A program made the position numbers and the translations under genes. DNA of 38,987 nucleotides from CAYVSP01 sp964453655 (GTDB taxonomy: Bacteria > Patescibacteriota > Saccharimonadia > Saccharimonadales > CAYVSP01), in the NCBI GenBank assembly GCA_964453655.1, contig CAYVSP010000004.1, positions 1 to 38,987 on the forward strand. The letters run 5' to 3'. Positions within the stretch are counted from its first letter, which is position 1. Every line of letters starts with the position of its first letter. Below the pieces are notes generated by a model that was given only the letters and a program-made list of their open reading frames with translations, ran no database searches and had not been told where the DNA came from. Below, piece by piece: positions 7,896 through 15,554 of the stretch.

Positions 7896-9884
7896 ATGAG
7901 AATTTTTCGCAACACTAAACTCCTCTTACTAAGCCTAGTGCTTTTAGGTGGACTAGTGGGTTCGCAAATACTAATCAGCCATGTTAAGGCTTTGTCCGGC
8001 AGTCAGTTTAATGCTTCCAATATTATTAATATGGATGTTTTCTTTAATCCGAACAGCCTGAATGCCGGCGACGTACAAAACTTTTTGAGTGCCAAAGTAC
8101 CAGTATGTGATACCAATGGCACACAACCATCAGGGCACGACAATTATACGCGTGCTCAATGGGGTACTATGAACGGCTACCCGCCACCCTTTACTTGCTT
8201 AAAGGATTATTCGCAAGATGTGCCCAGTAAAGCGGCGGATGCTTATTGCGGCGGGGGCATTACCGGCGCACATAAAACCGCTGCTCAAATTATATTTGAT
8301 GTTGCCCAAGCTTGTGGTGTTAGCCCTAAAACGCTGATTGTGCTTCTCCAGAAGGAAGAATCACTGGTCACTGATGATTGGCCATGGGAGATTCAATACA
8401 GAATTGCCACTGGCTACGGTTGCCCGGATACCGCTGCCTGTGATAGCCAGTATTATGGCTTCTTTAATCAAGTCTACAATGCCGCTCACCAATTTCAGAG
8501 ATATATAAGACAGCCTGATGTGTTTAACTTTGCAGCTGGTCGTACAAGTAATATTCAATATAACCCTAATGCCGGCTGTGGTAGCTCACCAGTTGCCATC
8601 CAGAATGGTGCTACCGCAGCTTTATATAATTACACCCCTTATCAACCAAACGCAGCTGCCCTCAACAATCTATATGGCACTGGTGATAGCTGTAGTGCCT
8701 ATGGTAACCGCAATTTTTGGCGACTTTTTAATGATTGGTTCGGCTCAACTCAAACCAATATACCCTTCGCCTGGGCAATGACATCCTTTCAGATCTACAG
8801 TAATGCTCAAAGGACTCAAGGCTTTACTAATGACACCACTGTGGCACCCGGCGGCAAAGTTTATATTCGCATGCAGGCTCTAAATATGGGCAATCAAACT
8901 TGGGATCAATCTGTTGTACGCCTTGGCACCTTTAAGCCGATGCAACGCACCAGCCAGTTTTATGATGCAACCTGGCTAAACGCCTACCGTCCCACTCAAT
9001 TACTTGAAAGCTCCGTACCACCTGGTGGTGTTGGCACATTTGAATTTGTTTTAACTGCTCCCCAAACTACTGGTACGTATCAGGAATACTTTAACCTGGT
9101 CGCAGAAAATATCACTTGGATGAATGATCTTAGCACCTCAGTTATTATTAATGTCGTTTCGCCGGCCGCAGCTGATAATTCCAACAGTAATATATTAGCC
9201 TCAGGTGCTGTTATTAGGTCTGGTCAATACTTGCTCTCGCCCGATAGCCAGTCGGTTCTAACTCTGCAGGATGACGGTAACCTCGTTTTATATACCAACT
9301 TCAAATCCATTTGGAACTCAGTCACGTTTGGCAAAGCGGCTGACCGCTTAGAAATGGGAGCTGATGGCAACTTAGTAATCTACTTCAAGAATGGCACCAC
9401 CTGGTCAACCAATACCCAAGGCCATCCAGGCGCTTATCTGAAACTGCAGACCGACGGCAACTTAGTTGTATACGATGCCAATAACTCGCCGCTTTGGAAC
9501 ACAGTTACGTTTCAAAACCCTGACAACTTAAGCTATGTGAATGTTCGACTGAACAGTGGCTGGATGTTCCCCGGTCAGCAACTAGAAACAGCTGATCGCC
9601 ACTATCGTTTAACCTTTCAGAAAGACGGAAACGTCGTATTGTATTCAAACGTTACCAATAGAGCGCTCTGGAATACTGTAACATTTGGTCGAAATGCCCG
9701 CTTTCTTTGGCTGCAAGACGATGGCAATCTGGTAGTTTACGATTGGAGTATGCGCCCGCTTTGGAACAGCCAAACCAATGGCCGCGGCTCCTCGCGATTA
9801 GTCATTCAACAAGACGGCAATCTAGTTCTTTATAATAATGCCGGTAGACCTCCCTGGAATACCGTAACGTTTGGTCAAAACTAA
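7896..9884 (+). CDS. Secreted multidomain protein: lysozyme-like region, FW-like domain, two B-lectin domains
   Basis: A signal peptide spans about residues 1-33 (LLLLSLVLLGGLVGSQI). Residues 35-285 are cysteine-rich and contain VLLQKEESLVT with E154/E155, a pattern seen in actinobacterial and patescibacterial secreted proteins that resembles a lysozyme-like catalytic helix. Residues about 290-420 resemble the FW (Trp-containing Ig-like) domain of NBR1, with APGGKVYIRMQALNMGNQTW as its core. Residues about 435-662 form two bulb-lectin (B-lectin) domains with six QxDxNxVxY-type motifs, starting at about 458, 488, 518, 575, 607 and 638. Five are intact; the second has Gly for Gln. Such motifs bind mannose in plant and bacterial lectins. 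A CATAAT lies 6 nt before the ATG. The protein probably attaches to mannose-type glycans on the cell itself or on a partner cell. Confidence 0.85.
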   Translation: MRIFRNTKLLLLSLVLLGGLVGSQILISHVKALSGSQFNASNIINMDVFFNPNSLNAGDVQNFLSAKVPVCDTNGTQPSGHDNYTRAQWGTMNGYPPPFTCLKDYSQDVPSKAADAYCGGGITGAHKTAAQIIFDVAQACGVSPKTLIVLLQKEESLVTDDWPWEIQYRIATGYGCPDTAACDSQYYGFFNQVYNAAHQFQRYIRQPDVFNFAAGRTSNIQYNPNAGCGSSPVAIQNGATAALYNYTPYQPNAAALNNLYGTGDSCSAYGNRNFWRLFNDWFGSTQTNIPFAWAMTSFQIYSNAQRTQGFTNDTTVAPGGKVYIRMQALNMGNQTWDQSVVRLGTFKPMQRTSQFYDATWLNAYRPTQLLESSVPPGGVGTFEFVLTAPQTTGTYQEYFNLVAENITWMNDLSTSVIINVVSPAAADNSNSNILASGAVIRSGQYLLSPDSQSVLTLQDDGNLVLYTNFKSIWNSVTFGKAADRLEMGADGNLVIYFKNGTTWSTNTQGHPGAYLKLQTDGNLVVYDANNSPLWNTVTFQNPDNLSYVNVRLNSGWMFPGQQLETADRHYRLTFQKDGNVVLYSNVTNRALWNTVTFGRNARFLWLQDDGNLVVYDWSMRPLWNSQTNGRGSSRLVIQQDGNLVLYNNAGRPPWNTVTFGQN

Positions 9885-9993
9885 TTTAGATGGAATCGTT
9901 TATTTTAGGTCTAAGCTCTGTGCTACGCTAATTTACTGATACTATGGTATTTGAAGTTTTTAAGAGTGCCTAAAGGACGTTAAAGAGTTGTTA

Positions 9994-10883
9994 ATGAAAA
10001 TTGCTATTATTACGCCAACTTATAACGAAGCTGGTAATATTGAAAAGTTGATTAGCCAGGTTGCCGACGTCTGCAAAAAAATCACAGATGTCGATTTTAC
10101 TCTAGTGGTGGCTGATGATAATTCTCCAGATGGCACTGCAAAGCTGGCCGAGGCAGTTGGTAAAAAAGCAGCTGGCAATAACTTTAGAGTCCGCACCTTG
10201 ATTCGCCTTAAAAAAGATGGTTTGGGACGTGCCTATATTAATGCCTTNNNNNNNNNNNNNNNNNNNNNNNNNNNNNNNNNNNNNNNNNNNNNNNNNNNNN
10301 NNNNNNNNNNNNNNNNNNNNNNNNNNNNNNNNNNNNNNNNNNNNNNNGCACCTTGATTCGCCTTAAAAAAGATGGTTTGGGACGTGCCTATATTAATGCC
10401 TTTAAAGTCCTGCTAAAAGAGAATTTCGACTATATCATTCAAATCGACGCTGATTTTTCGCATGACCCTAAGTATATTGCCGATCTGGTCAAAGAAGCCA
10501 AGGCCGGACGCGATTTTGTGACTGCTTCGCGTTATATGAAGGGCGGTGGAATTGCTGATTGGGGTTGGCATCGGCGAATATTAAGTAAAGGTGCCAATCT
10601 GTACACTCGTACCTTTTTGGGTAGTACCATTACTGACTACACCAACGGCCTAAATTTATTTAGCACCAAACTGTTAAAGGACATTGATATAGACAACCTA
10701 GAAGCGGGTGGTTATGGTTTCTTTATTGAACTTAAATATAAAGCCTTAAAACACTGTAAAAGTTTTTCTCAGGTGCCAATCATGTTGCATGATCGCGAGA
10801 TGGGCAAATCCAAGATTCCCAAAAACACAATACTCATAAATCTGTTATTGGTACCAAGATTGCGCCTTAAGCGCGATAAATAA
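9994..10883 (+). CDS. Polyprenol-phosphate mannosyltransferase-like GT2, split by an assembly gap
   Basis: The gene encodes a DPM1-like GT2 enzyme that makes a polyprenyl-phosphate sugar. The left part starts at ATG 9994 with MKIAIITPTYNEAGNI and contains the DDNSPDGT motif. The right part contains the IDADFSHDP metal-binding motif, a conserved SRYMKGG segment and a C-terminal helix. Between them lie 100 N. The 55 bases on either side of the N are identical and in the same reading frame. Collapsing them joins the two parts into one 244-residue protein, the normal length for this family. As written, the gap plus repeat adds 155 bases and breaks the frame, so automated annotation would report two genes. 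A TAAAGGA ribosome site precedes the start. The last base abuts the stop of the converging methyltransferase gene. Confidence 0.85.
10193..10402 (+). repeat. Exact 55-base direct repeat flanking the N gap (assembly artefact)
   Basis: Bases 10193-10247 and 10348-10402 are identical over 55 positions, right up to both edges of the N run. This is what overlapping contig ends look like when a scaffolder inserts a default 100-N gap instead of merging them. The real genome most likely has one copy and no gap. Confidence 0.9.
10248..10347. other. Run of 100 N (scaffold gap)
   Basis: Exactly 100 undetermined bases, a placeholder length. The flanking overlap indicates a true gap of zero or negative size. 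Confidence 0.98.
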
Positions 10884-12176
10884 TTATTTTATAGCCGTAG
10901 TTTTTGGCTTTGATTTGGCCGGTTTGGGTTCGGCGTACGTCGAAAATTCTGGAGCCGGGAAGATCATTACGCCGCCGCGCCGCAAGTACTCAGCTTCTCT
11001 TTCAATAAAAGTCTGTTTAAAGAACCAGGGTAAAATCAGTAAGTAGTCGGGTTGAGCTACGCGCATATCGTCTTCAGAGTAAATTGGTATACCAGTACCA
11101 ATTGTTCGGCGATCCCATTTTACGGCTTGTTTTTCAGCAATGCCATCAATAAGTTCGTGGTTCAAATTGAAAAGTTGTAACAAAGTATTCCCTTTGGTGC
11201 TCGCCGCATAGCCCCAAACCGATTTGCCTTGGCCCTTTGCTTTCTTTATAAAATTGTAAGTCTGCTTTTTAAGATCTAGGATTCGCTTGTAAAAATCCAG
11301 GTAAACTTTTTTGTCGTTAAAGCCATTATTTTGTTCCCACTCCAACAATGAATCAATGCGAATTTTACAAATGTCACGGTCAGCGGCTGTTAGGTAGTTA
11401 TCTGGTGCACCTTCTTTTTGAATATACAAGCGAATCGATCCGCCATTAACATTGTTTAGCTCCAAGTCTTTAATTACAAAGCCGGCGCGATCGAGCAACC
11501 ATTTTAGTGAAGTTAGATTGTAGTACATTAGGTGCTCGTGGCAAATTACACCAAGTTCAGTTTGCAATATATTGGCAGGTGTATAAGAAAGCTGCAAAGT
11601 AAATAAACCATCGTCTGTCAAAATGGAGTGAACATCCTTCAAAAACTCCTGGGGATTAGCTAGGTCATAAAAACAAGCAGCACAACTAATGCGATCGGCT
11701 TGTTTAAAACCAGCACTCCTAAACGCTTTGGCTGAAAAGTAATCACGAATGACGGTGTCGGAGTTTTCGTCAGCCTCTGGGTAATCAGATGGATCAATTC
11801 CAACCCTGTGGTACTTACTGCCATCAACCGTCGATAGTAAATATCCATCATTAGAAGCAATGTCCAAATAAACACCTTTGCCAGCTTTTTGTGGAACATT
11901 CTTGCAGGTCTTATCGGCTAAGTCGGCCAGAGCAATCATCATGGACGGATTCACAGCACTACGGTAATAGTACATGCTGCCCCACATTAAAGAAGCATCT
12001 GGCTGCTTGGTTAATTGTACAGCTTTACTGATTGGGTCAAAGCCCAAAGCTAGCTCGCAGGGTGGTCCCTTGGGCTCTTCACCTGGTTTTAAGAAATCTG
12101 AAACATAAAGCTCGCCAAGACTAAAAAGGGGCTCTAGTTTTGTCCCCGAAACAACGCTCTTTTCATACTCAGTCAT
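10884..12176 (-). CDS. Sugar C-methyltransferase-like SAM-dependent methyltransferase
   Basis: This 430-residue protein follows the three-part plan of NovU/TylC3-type sugar C-methyltransferases: an N-terminal Methyltransf_13-like segment, a central SAM-binding domain, and a C-terminal Methyltransf_14-like domain. LEPLFSLGELYVSDFL near residues 14-29 matches the N-terminal segment. The SAM motif VYLDIASNDGYLL lies at about 102-114. The segments VICHEHLMYYN (about 212) and VNGGSIRLYI are conserved hallmarks, and the C-terminus has WGYAASTKGNTLL. Unusually, the N-terminal zinc-site cysteines are missing, with only one Cys (C40) in the first 80 residues. The partner substrate would be a nucleotide-linked 4-keto sugar. 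It has its own leaderless-type promoter and is separated by 45 bases from the glycosyltransferase upstream. Confidence 0.8.
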   Translation of the reverse strand: MTEYEKSVVSGTKLEPLFSLGELYVSDFLKPGEEPKGPPCELALGFDPISKAVQLTKQPDASLMWGSMYYYRSAVNPSMMIALADLADKTCKNVPQKAGKGVYLDIASNDGYLLSTVDGSKYHRVGIDPSDYPEADENSDTVIRDYFSAKAFRSAGFKQADRISCAACFYDLANPQEFLKDVHSILTDDGLFTLQLSYTPANILQTELGVICHEHLMYYNLTSLKWLLDRAGFVIKDLELNNVNGGSIRLYIQKEGAPDNYLTAADRDICKIRIDSLLEWEQNNGFNDKKVYLDFYKRILDLKKQTYNFIKKAKGQGKSVWGYAASTKGNTLLQLFNLNHELIDGIAEKQAVKWDRRTIGTGIPIYSEDDMRVAQPDYLLILPWFFKQTFIEREAEYLRRGGVMIFPAPEFSTYAEPKPAKSKPKTTAIK

Positions 12177-12185
12177 TAAGGTAAT

Positions 12186-12194
12186 ATGATAGCA
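12186..12194 (-). promoter_or_regulatory. Candidate extended -10 element (TGCTATCAT) of the methyltransferase gene
   Basis: Reverse-strand TGC-TATCAT ends 9 nt before the ATG at 12176. No Shine-Dalgarno lies between them, which suggests a near-leaderless transcript. Confidence 0.45.
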
Positions 12195-12221
12195 AACCGG
12201 CTACCGCGCTCAAAACTAAAG

Positions 12222-13499
12222 TTAGCTCAGTTCGTCAACCAAGATATCATTAATCTTTTTGAAGGCATCGTTCCAGTGAAATTGTTCGGCATAGGCAGCC
12301 AGTTCGCCAACTTGTTTGGTCGGTGAAGCCACAGTGACGGCCTCATGCAGGGCTTTGGCGAGCGTACTAGGCTGGGCGGCAGCGTAGCGAACATGTTTGC
12401 TATAAGGAACTTGCTTAGTTTGTGGACCATCATTTACAATTGGCGAACAACCGGCCGCCATCATTTCTAGTGGTAATAGTGACATATTAGTCAGAGACAA
12501 GACCATGCCGGCAGCGCAGTTGTTATAAAGGTCATTCAGTTGTTCGGCATTAAGGATGCTTTTGTTTACATATGGGAAAGGAACTTCGTAGGGAGAGATA
12601 TCCCAGCCCACAAACACAATTTCATAATCTGGATGGGCCTTATGGAATATTTCAAGCGCCGCAACACCGAGTTCAAAGCCACGTCGGGGCGTAACTGGAC
12701 GGGCATAGAATAAAATTCGCTTTCGAGTGCGCCGGGGATTAGTTAAATTATAGTGTGCCGGATTAACGCCCTGTTCAAAATAATCACTTTTCATACCGTA
12801 TTCAGTACTTAATTTCTCGGTGAGCCAGCGGCCAAGCGTTATACCCCGAAAACCAAAACGATAAGTATTCTCGGCGAACATATAATAGCTACCCACCGGA
12901 TCAAAATACGGTTCAAAGTCTTGCACAAAGTAGTACTTTTTAGCACTCCCTTTGTAGTTAAACACCGGGTAGGCAGTGTGCCAATTAGTCGCGAATATCG
13001 CGTCGCAGTCTTCAATTTTATCAATCTGATTGTAGAATAGTTTCGCCTTGACCCGGCCATATTTGGGGAGGTTTTCATGAATAATCTCCATGGATGACGC
13101 TAGTAGTGGATCGTAGAAGTGAACCTGGCAGCGATGGCCACGAGACTCAAGGTACTCAACCGCGCGAAAGATGTCTAAGTGGCCGCCAGAGATTGGTCCC
13201 ATGGGTGGCACAACCCAGGTAATTTTAAAAGGGGGTTTATGCCCTTTCCTCGTCAGCCTTTTTACCGGTTTTTGCCAATCAGCCGCTACAATGTCAGACT
13301 CACGGACCGGCCAAACAATCTTCAGCGACCCTGGATCGCCGCGCAGGGTTCTTACTTCGTCGGCCCACTGTTCGTTACGAAGTTCCAGCCGCGCAATGGC
13401 CTCACGGTGACCTGCTAACTCATCCTGCATTCCAGTAATATAAGAACCAATTTTTGGCAGCCGATAAATAACACTTTTGGCAATTCTCTTCGATTTCAT
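12222..13499 (-). CDS. WsaF-like family 4 glycosyltransferase, probable rhamnosyltransferase
   Basis: After an N-terminal helical, charged stretch (about 1-50, possibly coiled coil), this 425-residue protein shows the features of WsaF-type rhamnosyltransferases. These include ITWVVPPMGPISGGHLDIFR (about 93-112), VHFYDPLL, and KKYYFVQDFEPYFDPVGSYY followed by FAENTYRFGFRGIT. The C-terminal GT-B half has RILFYARPVTPRRGFELG and LLPLEMMAAGCSPI, the donor-binding part. WsaF adds rhamnose in an S-layer glycan of Geobacillus using a dTDP-linked donor, so donor identity cannot be read across. Here the local donor is more likely GDP-D-rhamnose from gmd/rmd. The gene starts 4 bases after the Wzt stop and completes the export operon. 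Good family call; sugar inferred. Confidence 0.82.
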   Translation of the reverse strand: MKSKRIAKSVIYRLPKIGSYITGMQDELAGHREAIARLELRNEQWADEVRTLRGDPGSLKIVWPVRESDIVAADWQKPVKRLTRKGHKPPFKITWVVPPMGPISGGHLDIFRAVEYLESRGHRCQVHFYDPLLASSMEIIHENLPKYGRVKAKLFYNQIDKIEDCDAIFATNWHTAYPVFNYKGSAKKYYFVQDFEPYFDPVGSYYMFAENTYRFGFRGITLGRWLTEKLSTEYGMKSDYFEQGVNPAHYNLTNPRRTRKRILFYARPVTPRRGFELGVAALEIFHKAHPDYEIVFVGWDISPYEVPFPYVNKSILNAEQLNDLYNNCAAGMVLSLTNMSLLPLEMMAAGCSPIVNDGPQTKQVPYSKHVRYAAAQPSTLAKALHEAVTVASPTKQVGELAAYAEQFHWNDAFKKINDILVDELS

Positions 13500-13503
13500 T
13501 TAC

Positions 13504-14727
13504 TCACTCATTGGACCATGCGCCCTGCATATTAAATTCGCCACTGGTATTTGGACCATCCTCCGTAACTTTGAATTGTGGGGTGTCAGTGCCATAAGCC
13601 GTATCGAGAATATCAATCAACACGGGCGTTTCACTGGAGTTGAGTTCAGCATAGGTATACAAGGCCGCGTTGACTCGATACGAACCTTTGGTAAGCTGAG
13701 AAGCTGGTAGTTTACAGGTAATAGTGTGCTTGCCGGGTTCGGGTGTATATTGCTTGAGGTCTTTGGTGGTGTTAATGCCAGCAAGGTATCGGCCATCAGG
13801 CGTCACTAGGAAGAGATTAACTTGGATTGCCGTTGCTTCTCGTACCGTGAAGTCAACATCAATGGCGATGGTGTCCTTAAGAGATACGCTCCGGCTATCC
13901 TTAGCACCACCCTTTAAGTGCATACTATTTAGCTTAACAACAGGGTTTTCTGGTCGCGCTGAACTGCCGCCTTGCTTGGCTTCGGCTTTGGCGTTGGCTA
14001 CTTCATAGAGCAAAGCTACTTCGCGGGAATTACCAATTTTCACTATTTCTGAGTCTTGAATCATCATGGCACGGTCACAAAATTTCTGGACTGCACCCAT
14101 ATCGTGCGTAACAAAGATGACAGTCTTATTACCCTCTTTTTTTATATCATTAAATACTTGAAAACACTTGCGTTGGAAATTGGCATCACCAACGGCCAGT
14201 ACTTCATCAATTAGCAGTATGTCGTTATGGGCTTGCATAGCAATAGAGAACGCCAGGCGAACCTGCATGCCAGAGGAGTAGTTTTTGAGCTTCTGGTCCA
14301 TAAACCTTTCGAGCTCAGCAAAAGCTACAATTTTTGGATAAAGCCGGTTAACCTCCTTACGGCTAAGCCCCAGGATGGCCCCATTCAAGAATACGTTCTC
14401 GCGGCCAGTCAAGTTTGGGCTAAAACCAATGCCCAGTTCAATAAATGGTGTCAGCGTACCATTGACTTGAACATTTCCCTTGGTTGGTTCGTAAATACCG
14501 CCAATAATCTTAAGTAAGGTACTTTTTCCTGAACCATTGCGCCCGACAATACCAAAGAACTCTCCTCTTTTAACCTCAAAACTAATGTCGTGCAGGGCGT
14601 GAAGTTGCTCACTGTGAGATTTTCCAGGGTGCAATAGTTTTTCTTTAATGGAGTTTTTTTGATCATGTGGTAAAACAAAATCTTTATATAAACTTGCCAC
14701 GCGTAAAGCAATCTCTCGATTGTCCAT
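13504..14727 (-). CDS. wzt: ABC transporter ATP-binding protein for polysaccharide export (Wzt type)
   Basis: This is the ATPase of a Wzm/Wzt exporter that moves a finished lipid-linked glycan across the membrane. It has a Walker A GRNGSGKST (62-70), the signature YSSGMQ near 150-155, a Walker B ILLIDE (170-175) and a switch histidine in VTHDM (H208). The 407-residue length includes a C-terminal domain of about 150 residues, as in Wzt proteins that recognise the chain end of a specific polymer (for example E. coli O9a). That tail starts after VANAKAEAK and reads as a beta-rich domain (TIAIDVDFTV, IQVNLFLVTPDG). Its start overlaps the permease stop by 1 base (TAATG). The tail indicates that a modified chain end is recognised before export. 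Confidence 0.92.
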   Translation of the reverse strand: MDNREIALRVASLYKDFVLPHDQKNSIKEKLLHPGKSHSEQLHALHDISFEVKRGEFFGIVGRNGSGKSTLLKIIGGIYEPTKGNVQVNGTLTPFIELGIGFSPNLTGRENVFLNGAILGLSRKEVNRLYPKIVAFAELERFMDQKLKNYSSGMQVRLAFSIAMQAHNDILLIDEVLAVGDANFQRKCFQVFNDIKKEGNKTVIFVTHDMGAVQKFCDRAMMIQDSEIVKIGNSREVALLYEVANAKAEAKQGGSSARPENPVVKLNSMHLKGGAKDSRSVSLKDTIAIDVDFTVREATAIQVNLFLVTPDGRYLAGINTTKDLKQYTPEPGKHTITCKLPASQLTKGSYRVNAALYTYAELNSSETPVLIDILDTAYGTDTPQFKVTEDGPNTSGEFNMQGAWSNE

Positions 14728-15554
14728 TACAGCTCCTCCGCAAATTTCTTTGAGCTACTACGGAAGTACCAAGCTCCAAGAACTGTTACGGCTAAAACAA
14801 TTAAGGCCGGTAGAACCCTGCCGAGCTGGGAGCCGAATACCTGTTTAGTCGTTAGTGCCTCTGGCGTGATCATGACTGACCTCATGTCTTGAAAAATTTG
14901 AGTCAGTGGGTTTAGGCTCATGAGCTTTTGCAGTCTAGCCGGCACAATAGCTAAAGAATAAATTATTGGCGTGGCATAGAATAGAATTTGCAAACTTACT
15001 TCCCATATATGGCTGAAGTCTCGGTACTTTACAAATAGTGTGGCCAGTAGGAAGGAAACTCCCAGACAAAAAATAATTAACTCCACAATAAAAAATGGAA
15101 CAAAAATTAATGTTGGTCTAAACGCCACGTGCCCAAGGATCATAAAGATTACGACAACTATCATGTTAAAGAAGAAGTTTACGAACGCTGAAGCCGTGGT
15201 GCTTACCACGATTGTGTATTTGGGAATGCTGACTTTGCGAATCATATCGCCGCGGCCAGTTATGGCATTCATTCCGGACATTGTTGCTTCTACAAAAAAA
15301 GTCCAAAGAACCAATCCAAGTAGTAGATAAGCTGGGTAGTGCGGAATGCCAGTGCCAATCTTTATAACCTTAGTAAAGACAATATAGAGCACCCCAAAGA
15401 GCATCAATGGCCGTAGTAATGACCACAAGTATCCGAGTACTGAACCTTGGTAACGAAGCTTAAAGTCGCTACGAACTAGTTCACTAACTAGTGAGCGATT
15501 ACGTTTGCTAATCACAAGCTTGCTGCGTTGATAAAGGGAAGGTTTGTTATTCAT
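14727..15554 (-). CDS. wzm: ABC transporter permease for polysaccharide export (Wzm type)
   Basis: The 275-residue integral membrane protein matches the ABC-2 family permeases of Wzm/TagG type. The N-terminal segment SELVRSDFKLRYQGSVLGYLW is typical. About six membrane helices follow, with LLLGLVLWTFFVEA, the FKYRDF-like VKYRDFSHIWE segment, and YATPIIYSLAIVP as family hallmarks. With the ATPase encoded next, it forms a heterotetrameric exporter for a glycan on a lipid carrier. Its start overlaps the end of the upstream GT2-GT4 gene by 8 bases and its stop overlaps the ATPase start by 1 base, so all three are co-translated. The substrate is probably a rhamnose-rich chain, from the local sugar genes. 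Confidence 0.92.
   Translation of the reverse strand: MNNKPSLYQRSKLVISKRNRSLVSELVRSDFKLRYQGSVLGYLWSLLRPLMLFGVLYIVFTKVIKIGTGIPHYPAYLLLGLVLWTFFVEATMSGMNAITGRGDMIRKVSIPKYTIVVSTTASAFVNFFFNMIVVVIFMILGHVAFRPTLIFVPFFIVELIIFCLGVSFLLATLFVKYRDFSHIWEVSLQILFYATPIIYSLAIVPARLQKLMSLNPLTQIFQDMRSVMITPEALTTKQVFGSQLGRVLPALIVLAVTVLGAWYFRSSSKKFAEEL

Noticed and set aside
9200..9884. Tandem DNA repeat in the lectin gene
   Set aside because: The similarity is at protein level, from six B-lectin motifs with different codons, not a DNA repeat.
10248..10347. Real tandem repeat or insertion in the glycosyltransferase gene
   Set aside because: The repeat ends exactly at the N edges and merging the copies restores a normal-length protein in frame, which points to assembly.
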